From positions 1-58,350 of the forward strand of contig NZ_JAGGRI010000028.1 of NCBI RefSeq assembly GCF_018612875.1: a stretch of 58,350 nucleotides of DNA, read 5' to 3'. Source of the DNA: Lysobacter sp. ISL-50. Its GTDB lineage: Bacteria > Pseudomonadota > Gammaproteobacteria > Xanthomonadales > Xanthomonadaceae. A model generated the notes under the pieces. It was not told where the DNA came from and did not search any database. It worked only from the letters and a program-made list of their open reading frames with translations. The stretch's first letter is position 1. Every line of letters begins with the position of its first letter. The translations under genes were made by a program, and so were the position numbers. Shown here piece by piece: positions 7,935 to 17,187 of this stretch.

Positions 7935-10123
7935 GCCGCCTGCGCTCCGGCCGCGGCCGGCGGCTGCGCCAACTGCTGGATGTCCTGAATGATCTGCTTC
8001 TGCGAGAGCATGCTCAGGTCGATGACTTCCTTCGCCTGCGCCACGTAGTACGCCAGTTGCTCGTCGCTGCGCGCGAGCGACTTGTCCAGCGCGGTCTCGA
8101 CCCCTTGCAGGCGCGCGGTCAGCAATTCGTTCGACTCGCCGAACTGTTGCACGGCCGCGGCGAAGGCATCGCTGAGGCTGGCCACCTCGATCGCGCCGAC
8201 GCTGATCTGCGCGGCGGCGGTGCCGAGCTTGCCGGTCTCGGCCTCGATGTGATCGGTGAAGCGGGTGCCGACGCGATCGAGCAGATCGGCCGAGGTGACG
8301 ACCAGCGCATCGACCGCGACGCGCTGTTCGGTGGAGGCGTGATTGACCGCGCCGAGCAGGGTTTCCAGCGTCGCCAGCAGGCGGTTGCGTTCGTCCAGCA
8401 TGGCGGTGTCGCGGACCATGCTGTCGGACAGCTTCTGGCGCAGTTCGGCGACGACTTCGGCCGCGGCCTTGGGCGCTTGCGAAGCCGCGTCCAGCAGGCG
8501 CGAAATCTCCGCGATCGTGTCCTGGGCCTGCGCCTGCGACTGCGCGGTGATTTCCTGCGCGGTGCGCGCGAGCGTGTCGCAGATCTCGCGCTGGGTCTGC
8601 GCGGCCTGCTCGCCGCTGTGCTCCCAGCGCTCGCCCAGGCTCGCCGCCATCGAATCGAAGGCGCCGGTCCACGCGGCCAGGCGTTGTTCGTCGCGCGATT
8701 CCAGCGTCGCCTGCAACTGCGCATGCGATTGCTCGGACGTGCGGATGAGCGAGGCGGCATGGGATTCGAATGTCGCCGCCGCCGCGGCCAGCGCCTGTTG
8801 ATTGCGCGCGGCCATGGCTTCGTTGGCGCTCAGTTGCTGCGACAGCGCCTCGTTCCACGCCTGCGCCGCCGCCAGCTGCGCCTGCTGATTCTCCGCCGCC
8901 ATGTCCTGGTGCGCGCTCAACTGTCGCGACAGCGCGCTATCCCACGCCTCCACCGCATGGCCGGCGGTGGTGTCGAAACGCGCCGACACCGTGTCCAGCA
9001 AACCGGCGGCGCCTTGATCGAAGCGCGCGGTGAATCCGTCCAGGGTCTTGCCCAGGTCCTGCGCCAGCGCTTCGTTGCAGCGGCGCTGATCGACCAGCGC
9101 CTCGCTCCAGATTTCGGCGACGCGGGTGGTGGTGGTGGCGAAACCGGCCGACAGGCCGTCCATCTGTTGCTGCACCGCGCCGCTGACCGTGGCCTGCAGC
9201 GAACGCGTTTCGTCCGCGATCGCCGCCATCGTGGTCTGCATGATCGGCTGCAACGCCGCGCCGGCCACGCGCGCGCTTTCGCCGATGCTGTCCTGCAACG
9301 ATCGCTGCACCGACGCGGCCAACTGGGCGAACACCGCTTCGGTCTTGTCGTGGAATGCGTCCTGGCGCGCCGTCTGCCGCTCGTGCGCGAGCAGGTTCTG
9401 GCGCTCCATCGCCGCGGTCATCTCCTGCAGCCGATCGACCAGCGCCGGCATCATGTCGGCCTGCCGTTGCAACAGCTTGAAGGCTTCTTCGCGCCGATGC
9501 GTCTGCGAGTGAGCGCGCAGCGTGGTCGCGATGGCGACATCCAGCCGTTGCGCCGCCTGCCCGCGTTCGCGCCGGCTCAGCGCCGACAGCAGGCCGAGCA
9601 TCGCCGAGGCGGCGACGCCAGCGATGGACGTGCCGAAGGCGAAGCCGAGTCCGGCCACCGGCGCGGCGATGGATTCGCGGATCGCCTGCAGGTCGGCGGC
9701 GCTTTCCAGCGCCAGCCCGGTGCCGCGCAGCGTGGTCATCATGCCCAACAGGGTGCCGAGCATGCCCAGCAGCACCAGCAGGCCGACCAGATACGGCGTC
9801 AACGCCGGCGCCGGCAGCGCCACGCGCTCGCCTTCGATGCGCAGGCGCGCGGCATTGCGCAGCGAGGGATGCAGGCGGCCGAGCCACTCGCTCAGATCCG
9901 CCGGCGGCGCCGACAACCCGGCCAGCGCGCGTTCCAGCGTGGCGGTGGCCTGCCGATAGCGATGCAGTTCGAGCCCGCCCGCGCAATAACAGGCGCCGAT
10001 CAACAGCGCGACCGACAGCGCCAGCGTGTTGGTGCCGACATAACCCGCGCCGACCCAGCACACGGCGATCAAACCTACGACAAAGACCGCGGGATAAAGC
10101 AGATTTCTGAACATGTTATCCAT
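7931..10123 (-). CDS. DUF802 protein: MotA/TolQ/ExbB-like with a long helical tail
   Basis: A 730-residue protein. Transmembrane helices fall at about residues 10-29, 31-50, 108-130 and 153-183. The last two carry the MotA/TolQ/ExbB-like sequence GLLVLLGMLGTLLGMM and VAGLGFAFGTSIAGVAASAMLG. Residues 184-730 are a very long, Ala/Gln/Glu-rich helical region with repeated patterns such as AWNEALSQQLSA, predicted to be a coiled coil projecting from the membrane. It matches DUF802. With the MotB-like neighbour it should form an ion-driven complex. The ATG at 10121-10123 overlaps the DUF3348 end; another ATG lies at 10114. Confidence 0.85.
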   Translation of the reverse strand: MDNMFRNLLYPAVFVVGLIAVCWVGAGYVGTNTLALSVALLIGACYCAGGLELHRYRQATATLERALAGLSAPPADLSEWLGRLHPSLRNAARLRIEGERVALPAPALTPYLVGLLVLLGMLGTLLGMMTTLRGTGLALESAADLQAIRESIAAPVAGLGFAFGTSIAGVAASAMLGLLSALSRRERGQAAQRLDVAIATTLRAHSQTHRREEAFKLLQRQADMMPALVDRLQEMTAAMERQNLLAHERQTARQDAFHDKTEAVFAQLAASVQRSLQDSIGESARVAGAALQPIMQTTMAAIADETRSLQATVSGAVQQQMDGLSAGFATTTTRVAEIWSEALVDQRRCNEALAQDLGKTLDGFTARFDQGAAGLLDTVSARFDTTAGHAVEAWDSALSRQLSAHQDMAAENQQAQLAAAQAWNEALSQQLSANEAMAARNQQALAAAAATFESHAASLIRTSEQSHAQLQATLESRDEQRLAAWTGAFDSMAASLGERWEHSGEQAAQTQREICDTLARTAQEITAQSQAQAQDTIAEISRLLDAASQAPKAAAEVVAELRQKLSDSMVRDTAMLDERNRLLATLETLLGAVNHASTEQRVAVDALVVTSADLLDRVGTRFTDHIEAETGKLGTAAAQISVGAIEVASLSDAFAAAVQQFGESNELLTARLQGVETALDKSLARSDEQLAYYVAQAKEVIDLSMLSQKQIIQDIQQLAQPPAAAGAQAA

Positions 10124-10853
10124 GTGGATTGGTGGCGAGGGCGGCAAGCAGGCCCTGCGCCGGTTGAAGGCGAACATCCAGTTCGGCGAGCAATACGTCT
10201 TGCATGTCCTTGCGAAACACATCCGGCCAGGCGTCGCCGGCCGCGGCCGGCGCCTCGCCCGGCACGCGCGCGTCGTCGCTGCCGTCGCGCGCGCTCTGAC
10301 GCAAGAATTCGAAGCGTTCCGCGAGCAGCACCGGCGCCACCGACAGCAGGCTGCGCTCGCGCCGGCTCAGCGCCCGTTCCATCACCGCGTCCACGGCGGC
10401 GAGGCGGGCCAGATCGGCCGACTGCGCGCTCAGCTTCTGCCGCAGGCGCTCGCGCAAGCGGCCGACGCCGGCTTCCATCGTCTGTTGCAGGAACAGATAG
10501 CGCTGGCGAAAGAACGCGTAATCCAGGCCGTCGTCGGCGTCGGTTGTCGAGGAAGCCGGCGCGCGCGGCGGCGCGGCGAACGCCGCATCGCCGACGATCG
10601 CGCCGGTCAGCGCAGCGCGCACGCGCGCGCATTCGTCCGCTTCCGCGGCGCTGTCGATGCCTTCGTCGTCGAGTGCCGCCGCCGGCCTGTCCAGCACGGT
10701 GGACAGCGCAACGGCATGAGTCCAATCGATCCAGTGACTCAGCTGATCCGACAACGATCGCGTGGGCTGGGGCAGGTCTGCGGCCGTCAGGCGAGCGAGC
10801 GTGCGGATGAACGTCGGGCCGCGAACCGTGGCCCGTCGAGGTGCTTGCATCAT
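10116..10853 (-). CDS. DUF3348 protein, first gene of the stator-like block
   Basis: A 245-residue soluble protein. Its N-terminus reads TFIRTLARLTAADLPQPTRSLSDQLSHWIDWTHAVALSTVL, and it contains DYAFFRQRYLFLQQTMEAGVGRLRERLRQKL, typical of DUF3348. It is the promoter-proximal gene of the four-gene minus-strand block, and its end overlaps the DUF802 start by eight bases. There is no clear ribosome site before the paired ATGs at 10853 and 10850. Function unknown. The 370 bases between it and lanM hold no gene I can support. Confidence 0.8.
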   Translation of the reverse strand: MMQAPRRATVRGPTFIRTLARLTAADLPQPTRSLSDQLSHWIDWTHAVALSTVLDRPAAALDDEGIDSAAEADECARVRAALTGAIVGDAAFAAPPRAPASSTTDADDGLDYAFFRQRYLFLQQTMEAGVGRLRERLRQKLSAQSADLARLAAVDAVMERALSRRERSLLSVAPVLLAERFEFLRQSARDGSDDARVPGEAPAAAGDAWPDVFRKDMQDVLLAELDVRLQPAQGLLAALATNPHG

Positions 10854-11222
10854 TACTACTGGCTAAAAGATCGCCATTTTACACGTGCGGCCGCCGCCTG
10901 CCGCTTGCCGGGCATCGCGGCGGGCTCGGCGGCGGCTGGACATTCACGAATCTAAGCTGATTCAGCTGCTTCACAGTCGCGCAAACCCTTGCGGGCGCGG
11001 GCTATCGTGCCTGCGGCGGCGGCCGGCTTGCGACGGGTTCGTCAGGCGAAACCGGCCTGCAAAGGCGTCCGCGGGCGGCGAATTTCGCAGCCCTTGCCAA
11101 ACGCCATCGATTTGTGCGGGCTCCCGCTTATGACGACCCGGCCGCCACGATCGCGCGGATCGCGACGGCCGGACCCTCCCCTATCGGTCACGATGATTCG
11201 ATCGCGCCGCGAGCCGCCGACG

Positions 11223-13994
11223 CTAACTCAGCGTCAGCGGACAGAACCCTCGCGATGCGCCGCCAGCGGCCGGCCGCGCCGGCAAATGCGCCAGGCCCGC
11301 GCCGGCCAGACCGACCATCAAGCCCAGATTGCCGCCGTCGTGCGTCCAGCCCGCCCGATATTCATCGACGGCGAACGCGGGCGCATCCATGTCGAAATCG
11401 AAGCCCAGCGCGGCGGCGACCTTGGCCAGCGCCAGATGCACGCCGGCGCTGCCGTGACACAGCGAATCGTCCTTCAGCCGTCCGAACCATTCCACGCTGC
11501 GCGCGAACGCGGCGCGCACGCAGTCGCGCTGCCACGGCTCCAGCGCGTCCCAGGCCTGCGCGCGCGCGAGCAGGAAACCGGCGGCGCCGTTGCACCAGCC
11601 CAGCGAGTACTGCGGCTGCGCCTCGCGCGTGTCCGGCCACAAGCCGATATCGGCGTCGAACAATCGGTCTTCGCGGCGCAGCGCGTGCAAGGCCAGTTCG
11701 TTCATGGCGGTGTCGCCGAGCGCTTGCGCCAGTTGCATCAAGGCGAAGGCGATGCCGCTGCCGCCGTGGGCGAAGCCGGTCACGCAACGATCGACGCCGT
11801 GCAGCCACCACTCCGGGCCGTCGTCGCCGGGCCGCGACGCGGCGATCAGACGTTCGCCGAGACGCCGCGCGACGGCCAGCAGGCGCGTGTCGCCATCGAG
11901 ACGATGCAAGGCCAGCGCGACCAAGGCGATGCCCGCGGCGCCGTCGATGATGTCGAAGCGATCCGCGCTCCATTGCGGCTCGCGCGCCAGGAAGGCTTCG
12001 ATCGACAACCGCCGCAGTTCCTCGTCGCCGCGTTCGACCGCGGCTTCGGCCAAGACCAGGATCAATCCTTCCATGCCCGAATACGCGCCGCTGCCGAGCA
12101 TCGCGCTGCGCTCGACCAGGATGCGCCGGCCGGTCGCGATCAGGCGTTCGGTCAAGGCGTCCACGCCGGCATCGGCGCTTGGCGGATGCCGGCGCGACAG
12201 GAAGGCGAGGATGCCACCGAGTCCGGTGTACAGGTCCGGTCCCATCGGCATGATCGCGAAATCGCCGCCGGGCGTGCCGGCCGGAGGGCTGTACGTCCAC
12301 AGCACGCTGCCGTCGCCCTCGCCGCTCACCGAGCCCTCGTCCAGCGCCGCGGCCACCGATGCGGCGAGATCGCCGTGCGCATGCCCGGCGCAGCCGGCGC
12401 CACCGTGGCATCCCAGCGCCACCGCGACGTAGCTCAGTTGCCGCGTGATCCACGAAGCATCGGCGAAACGATCCAGGCGCTCGCGCACCAGTTGCAGGGC
12501 CGAGCGCTGGAAGAAACCATTGATCGTGCCGGACGGACTGTGCAGATCGCAACCGTCCAGCCGCGCTTCGAAATAGGGAATGTCGAACTGCAGTAGCTGC
12601 AGGCGCTCGCTGTCGTAGAGATGGCGCAGGAACGGCTTGCTCGCTTCCTCGCGGCGCAACTTGAGCAGCAGCGCATCGGTCGCGGCCGGTTCGGCCAGGG
12701 CCGGATGGGTGGTTTCGGCCAGGAACAGCCCGTACAGATAGGTGTGGCGCATGATCTGCCGCGAACGCAGCGAGGCGGCATCATCCAGCAGCGCGGCGAC
12801 CTCCCGCGCCTGCGCCGTCAACGCCGCAGCAGCGGAGCGGTAACCTTCTGCGAACGCATCGAAGTAGGCCGCGAACGCCGCCGGTTCGCCGTCCACACGC
12901 GGCACCGGGCTGTCGATGCGGATCGCATCGTGCACCCGCGACAGGCGCATGCTCGCGGTCTTGGCGTCCACCGCGACCTCGCGCGACACCGGCGCGGCCA
13001 CGCGGTCGCCCTGCGCCGCGCCGGAGAACACGCCCTCGCGCGTGCGCCGCAACGACACCACGCCGACGCCGAGCACCGATTCGCCCAGGCGCCGGTCCAG
13101 CTCGTGCTCGGCGTCCATGATCGTCACCGCCGAGGCCGCCTGCCGGTCGATGCGCGCGGTGTTGGTGAACAAGGCCTCGACATCGACGAAGAACGGCCGG
13201 CCCTGCGCATCGGTGACGATGTTCTCGAAGTGGATGTCGGTGCCGCACAGCAGGTGCGCCACCGCGGTGCAGGTGCCGAGCGAACGATAGAAGCGCGTGG
13301 CCGCCGGCTCGCCCTGCGCGCCGCCGCCGCGCACGCCGAGCTGCCAGCCGTAGTGTTCGCGATCGATCGATTGCAGCACGGCGATATCGGCATCGGCCAT
13401 GCGCTGCAGGCGCGCGTACAGCAAATCCAGGCCCAGTCCGCGCGGTTTGTAGTACAGATCGAAGGCGTCGAAGCGGTAACGGATGGTCGCCCGCGCGCCG
13501 CGATGCGGATCACCCTGGCCGAACTCGACGCGCAGCGGCGCCAGATCGGGCCGCAGGCCGAACGCCTGCAACGCCTGCGCATCGGCCGCCAGATGGCTCA
13601 GGTGATCGCGAAGGAATTCGACGAAACCATCGCAGAAGCGCTGCGCGCGTTGATACAGGACGGCGTAGCGCTGGCGCAGATCGCGCGCGCGCTCGCCCTC
13701 GGCGATGGCCTGGACGAAGGCGACGAACACCGGATCGCCGACCGCGGTGGCCGGCTTGGCCTGCGGCCCGGGCGCGGCGCCGGCATAGCGATTGAGCTCG
13801 AACACGAACACTTTCTGGAACATCCAGCACAGCCGTTGCAACAGGTACTCGCCGGCGCCGTCGATCAACGCCGGATGCAGGCCGGCCGGCACCGCGCTGG
13901 CGGCGACGCGTTCGACGATCACGCCGCGCAAGGCCTCGGCTTCCTCGCGGCAGATCGCGGCGATGTAGTAACGATCGAAATCCAGACTGCTCAT
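11223..13994 (-). CDS. lanM: Class II lanthipeptide synthetase LanM
   Basis: A 923-residue bifunctional enzyme that dehydrates Ser/Thr and then adds Cys thiols to form lanthionine rings. The N-terminal half is the kinase-like dehydratase (DUF4135): FDLYYKPRGLGLDLLYARL at 179-197, GTDIHFENIV at 251-260 and DVEALF at 271-276. The C-terminal half is a LanC cyclase with repeated GxxG-type helices. All three zinc ligands are visible: Cys801 in WCNG, and Cys846-His847 in LCHG. Both activities therefore look intact. It is the last gene of the operon, two bases from the DsbA-like gene and about 7.4 kb from the precursor. Confidence 0.93.
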   Translation of the reverse strand: MSSLDFDRYYIAAICREEAEALRGVIVERVAASAVPAGLHPALIDGAGEYLLQRLCWMFQKVFVFELNRYAGAAPGPQAKPATAVGDPVFVAFVQAIAEGERARDLRQRYAVLYQRAQRFCDGFVEFLRDHLSHLAADAQALQAFGLRPDLAPLRVEFGQGDPHRGARATIRYRFDAFDLYYKPRGLGLDLLYARLQRMADADIAVLQSIDREHYGWQLGVRGGGAQGEPAATRFYRSLGTCTAVAHLLCGTDIHFENIVTDAQGRPFFVDVEALFTNTARIDRQAASAVTIMDAEHELDRRLGESVLGVGVVSLRRTREGVFSGAAQGDRVAAPVSREVAVDAKTASMRLSRVHDAIRIDSPVPRVDGEPAAFAAYFDAFAEGYRSAAAALTAQAREVAALLDDAASLRSRQIMRHTYLYGLFLAETTHPALAEPAATDALLLKLRREEASKPFLRHLYDSERLQLLQFDIPYFEARLDGCDLHSPSGTINGFFQRSALQLVRERLDRFADASWITRQLSYVAVALGCHGGAGCAGHAHGDLAASVAAALDEGSVSGEGDGSVLWTYSPPAGTPGGDFAIMPMGPDLYTGLGGILAFLSRRHPPSADAGVDALTERLIATGRRILVERSAMLGSGAYSGMEGLILVLAEAAVERGDEELRRLSIEAFLAREPQWSADRFDIIDGAAGIALVALALHRLDGDTRLLAVARRLGERLIAASRPGDDGPEWWLHGVDRCVTGFAHGGSGIAFALMQLAQALGDTAMNELALHALRREDRLFDADIGLWPDTREAQPQYSLGWCNGAAGFLLARAQAWDALEPWQRDCVRAAFARSVEWFGRLKDDSLCHGSAGVHLALAKVAAALGFDFDMDAPAFAVDEYRAGWTHDGGNLGLMVGLAGAGLAHLPARPAAGGASRGFCPLTLS

Positions 13995-13995
13995 G

Positions 13996-14640
13996 TCATC
14001 GCGCTTCCGTCTTGGGTGCGTTCAAGGCTGCTTCGTAGCGGCCGAAGGTCCACGGCTCGGGCATCAGCACGCGATCGACGACCACGGTCGGGACCGAGGA
14101 AATGCCGTGCACGATCGCGCGGTAACGCTGGCGTTCGACCCGTTGCGCGATGTCGGGTCGCTGCATGCACGCGCTCAGTTGCGCCGCGCCGAAACCGTCC
14201 GCGGGCGCGCCCGGAATCAAGCGCCGCGCCAGCTCCGGGGCGGCGAGGCCGACCAGATCCTGGCCGTAGACACGGTCGTACAAGGCCTTGGTGTCAACGC
14301 CCGGGCGTTCCTGCAAACAGGTCACCGCATGCGCCAGTTCGGTCGAACCGTCGCGGATCGGAAACGCCAGCACGCGGATCTTCGCCTGCCCGCCATCGAC
14401 GAAACGCGCCATCAACTTGGGCAGCATCTCGGCATGGAAACGCTTGCAGGCCGGACATCCGTAGTCGGTGACCAGGACGATTTCGTGCGCCGCATCCATG
14501 CGGCCCAGCACCGGCAAGTCGTCGATCTGCATCGTCTGCAAAGGCTCCGAGCGCCCGGCCGCCATCAACACGAAACCCAGCGATACCGCCAGCAACACCA
14601 CCAACGCCGACGCCCCGATCCAGATCCACGGTCCTTTCAT
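13996..14640 (-). CDS. Membrane-anchored DsbA-family thiol oxidoreductase
   Basis: A 214-residue thioredoxin-fold protein. Residues 5-27 form one N-terminal anchor, leaving the rest in the periplasm. The active site GCPACKRFH has Cys62 and Cys65, and the cis-proline loop is SSVPTVVVD (Pro184). Extra Cys are at 108 and 158. The overall form fits DsbA/DsbC/DsbG-like oxidoreductases that make or reshuffle disulfides. GAGGTG precedes the ATG. Its place between the exporter permeases and lanM suggests it acts on the Cys-rich peptide or keeps its thiols usable; that role is inferred. Confidence 0.88.
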   Translation of the reverse strand: MKGPWIWIGASALVVLLAVSLGFVLMAAGRSEPLQTMQIDDLPVLGRMDAAHEIVLVTDYGCPACKRFHAEMLPKLMARFVDGGQAKIRVLAFPIRDGSTELAHAVTCLQERPGVDTKALYDRVYGQDLVGLAAPELARRLIPGAPADGFGAAQLSACMQRPDIAQRVERQRYRAIVHGISSVPTVVVDRVLMPEPWTFGRYEAALNAPKTEAR

Positions 14641-14649
14641 GTTTTCACC

Positions 14650-15975
14650 TCAGTGATGATGCAAACCGGCCACGGGGTCCAATCGCGCCGCGCGCGCCGC
14701 CGGCCACACGCCGGTCAGCAGGCCGACCAGCAGCGCCGTGACAATCCCGATCAGGCAACCCGAACCGGATACGGTCGGTTCGCCGAAGTAACTCGACGTG
14801 GCGGTGATCGCCCATGCCGCCGCCGCGCCCAGCATCACGCCGAGCACGCCGCCGAAGCCGGTGAGGATCACCGCCTCGGCCAGGAATTCGAGGAAGATGC
14901 CGCCGCGCGAGGCGCCGATCGCGCGCTTGACGGCGATCTCGCGGCGGCGCGCATTGACGCCGGACAACATCACGTTGCCGATGCCCAGCGCCGCCACCGC
15001 GAACACCACCGCCATCAACAGGAACAACCCGGCGCGCACGCTGGCCAGGGTGGTGTCGAGGTAGCTGCGCAGGCGTTGCGCGGTGACCACGATGAAGTCG
15101 TCCTCGCCGCGCGCGCTGTGGCGGTGCTTGCGCAACTCGGCGCTGAGGCGGCGGCCGATCGCGTCGATGTCGTCCTGCCCGGCGAAGCCCGCGTGCAGTT
15201 CCAGATCGCTGCGGCTGCCGTCGCTGTCCATCGCCCGTACCAGGCCGATCGGCGCGATCACCAGGCGTTCGAAGTCGAATCCCAACGCGCTGCCGGCGCC
15301 CTTGACCACGCCGCTGACGCGGCAGCTGCGCCCGGGCAAGACCAGATCGCGGCCGATCAGCGCCGACGCGCCGCCGAGCTCCGCCGCCAGACTGCGTCCG
15401 GCCAGGCATTGCCGGCCGCCGCCGCCGCGCCAGTCCTCGCGCGAGGGCCAGGCGCCGGCGACCAGTTCGATTTCGCCCAGCGCGAAGTAGTCCAGGGTGG
15501 TGCCGTACACCGCCGCGGTGCTTTTGCGCGAGCCCAGCGCGATCGGGTTGTTGAACGCGCCGTAGCGCAGGAACGGCGCCACCGGCCGCTGCGGGAAGGC
15601 GCGCGAGACCGTGCGCAGGTCCTGCTCGGACAAGCGGTTGGCGGTGCCCAGCAGCAAGGATTCGTACGACGGATCGGCGCGCACGATCACCACTTGCCGG
15701 CCCATCGATTCGAACGAGCGCACCAGGGTGCGCGACAAGCCTTCCGACAGCGAGGCGACCGACACGATGCCGGCCACGCCCAGGGCCACGCTCAGCATCG
15801 CCACCGCCGTGCGCACCGGAAAACTGCGCAACTGGCGCAGCGCGGCGTGGAAGGCTTCGCCGAGCACGAACCACGCGCCCGGCGCGGACGCGGGCAGGAT
15901 CGATGCGCCATCGGCGCGTGCCTGCGCGGCGGCGATCGCGGTGTCGTCATGGCCGGGGCGCGCGCCTGCGGTCAT
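14650..15975 (-). CDS. MacB/FtsX-type ABC permease (second subunit)
   Basis: A 441-residue permease with the MacB arrangement: one N-terminal transmembrane helix (in FPVRTAVAMLSVALGVAGIVSVASL), a large periplasmic domain, then three C-terminal helices of the FtsX domain. The FtsX region includes GNVMLSGVNARRREIAVKRAIGASRGGIFLEFLAEA. The start is the ATG overlapping the stop of the preceding permease (ATGA). A cytoplasmic extension of about 40 residues precedes the first helix. It should pair with the adjoining permease as a heterodimer energised by the ATPase gene. Confidence 0.88.
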   Translation of the reverse strand: MTAGARPGHDDTAIAAAQARADGASILPASAPGAWFVLGEAFHAALRQLRSFPVRTAVAMLSVALGVAGIVSVASLSEGLSRTLVRSFESMGRQVVIVRADPSYESLLLGTANRLSEQDLRTVSRAFPQRPVAPFLRYGAFNNPIALGSRKSTAAVYGTTLDYFALGEIELVAGAWPSREDWRGGGGRQCLAGRSLAAELGGASALIGRDLVLPGRSCRVSGVVKGAGSALGFDFERLVIAPIGLVRAMDSDGSRSDLELHAGFAGQDDIDAIGRRLSAELRKHRHSARGEDDFIVVTAQRLRSYLDTTLASVRAGLFLLMAVVFAVAALGIGNVMLSGVNARRREIAVKRAIGASRGGIFLEFLAEAVILTGFGGVLGVMLGAAAAWAITATSSYFGEPTVSGSGCLIGIVTALLVGLLTGVWPAARAARLDPVAGLHHH

Positions 15976-17183
15976 TGGCTGCGCAACACGTTTTTCGGAT
16001 CTTTGCGCGCCGCCTGCCAGGCCGGCGCCAGCGAGAACGCCAGCACCAGCGCGGTGGTCGCCATCGCCACCAGCGCGCAGGCTTGCCAGCCCAGCACCGG
16101 CGCCGAATCCAGGCGCAAGACGTTCTTGAGCGCGCCGGCGGCGATGCGGCCGAGCAACAGGCCCAACGGGATCGAGATCAGACACAGCAGCAGCGCTTCG
16201 CACACGAACATCCACGCGATGTCGGCGCGGGTCGCGCCGATCGCGCGACGCAGGCCGATTTCGCCCGAACGCTCGTCGGCGCTGAGGAACATCATGTTCA
16301 TCACGCCCAGCGCGGCGACCAGCGAGGCCAGCAGCGAGATCCACGCCACGGTGCGACCCTGGCTCTGGGTCGCGCCGCGCGCGCTGTCCAGCAGCGCCTG
16401 CTTGGCCTCGATGCGGAAATCGTCCGCATCAAAGCGGCCGCCGTACTTGCGCAGCAACAGCGCGGACAATTTCGCGCGCAGGCGCTCCATGTCGGCGCCG
16501 GCGGCGGCCTTGACCACCAGCCGGCCGCCGTCGTCGCCGGGCTTGACCAGCGCGCCGGCGCCGGCCAGCGGCAGGAACACCGCGTCGTCGTTGGACACGA
16601 ACTTGCCCGGCTCGTCGGTCGCCGCCAGCACGCCGCCGACCACGTACCACTGCCCGCCCACGCGCAGGAATTTTCCCACCGGCGCGCGCCCGGGAAACAG
16701 GGCCGCGGCGATGCGCGCGCCGAGCAGGCAGCGCTTGCCCGATCCGGCGCCGCGGCCGAGCCCGCGGCCCTGCCCGACCTGGATGCGATCGATATCGAAG
16801 TAGTCCTCGCTCACCGCCAGCACCTGCGTCACCTGGCGCGTGCCCGGCCCTTCCAGCAAGGTCGCCGCGCCGGACAGCTCCTGCACCAATGCCGCGCGCG
16901 CCACCCATTGCGGCATCCGTTGCAGGTCCGACAGATCGCTCAGCGACGGCACGAAGCCGCCGCTGGCGGTGGACTGGCCGCGGATCACCAGGGTGTCGTT
17001 GCCCAAGGTCTCGAAGCGCCGGCCGAGCACCTGCGCCATGCCCTCGGCGATGCTGGCCACGGTCGAATACGCCATCACCGCCAGCACGATCGCGCTGGCG
17101 CACAGCACGGTCGGACGCGGACTGCGCGCCAGCGAGCGCGCGGCGTCGGCCACACCCGCCAGCCAGCGGCGCAAGCCGTCCAT
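15972..17183 (-). CDS. MacB/FtsX-type ABC permease (first subunit)
   Basis: A 403-residue permease of the MacB/FtsX family. One helix lies near residues 27-50 (TVLCASAIVLAVMAYSTVA), followed by a periplasmic domain of about 220 residues and three helices from about residue 280 to the end. The conserved GVMNMMFLSADERSGEIGLRRAIGATRADIAWMFVCEA motif spans the first of these. It begins five bases after the ATPase stop and overlaps the second permease by four bases. Unlike E. coli MacB, the ATPase and permease are separate polypeptides. Confidence 0.88.
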   Translation of the reverse strand: MDGLRRWLAGVADAARSLARSPRPTVLCASAIVLAVMAYSTVASIAEGMAQVLGRRFETLGNDTLVIRGQSTASGGFVPSLSDLSDLQRMPQWVARAALVQELSGAATLLEGPGTRQVTQVLAVSEDYFDIDRIQVGQGRGLGRGAGSGKRCLLGARIAAALFPGRAPVGKFLRVGGQWYVVGGVLAATDEPGKFVSNDDAVFLPLAGAGALVKPGDDGGRLVVKAAAGADMERLRAKLSALLLRKYGGRFDADDFRIEAKQALLDSARGATQSQGRTVAWISLLASLVAALGVMNMMFLSADERSGEIGLRRAIGATRADIAWMFVCEALLLCLISIPLGLLLGRIAAGALKNVLRLDSAPVLGWQACALVAMATTALVLAFSLAPAWQAARKDPKNVLRSQ

Positions 17184-17187
17184 GCGC

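Noticed and set aside
7895-10810. A 971-codon plus-strand frame over the DUF802 region
   Set aside because: It is the antisense shadow of the DUF802 and DUF3348 genes. Its Arg/Gln-rich translation has no recognisable motif, while the minus-strand genes have clear families and overlapping starts and stops.
6636-10853. A Zorya anti-phage system
   Set aside because: Only the ZorA/ZorB-like architecture is present. No ZorC, ZorD helicase or ZorE nuclease is encoded nearby, and the companions are DUF3348 and DUF2894.
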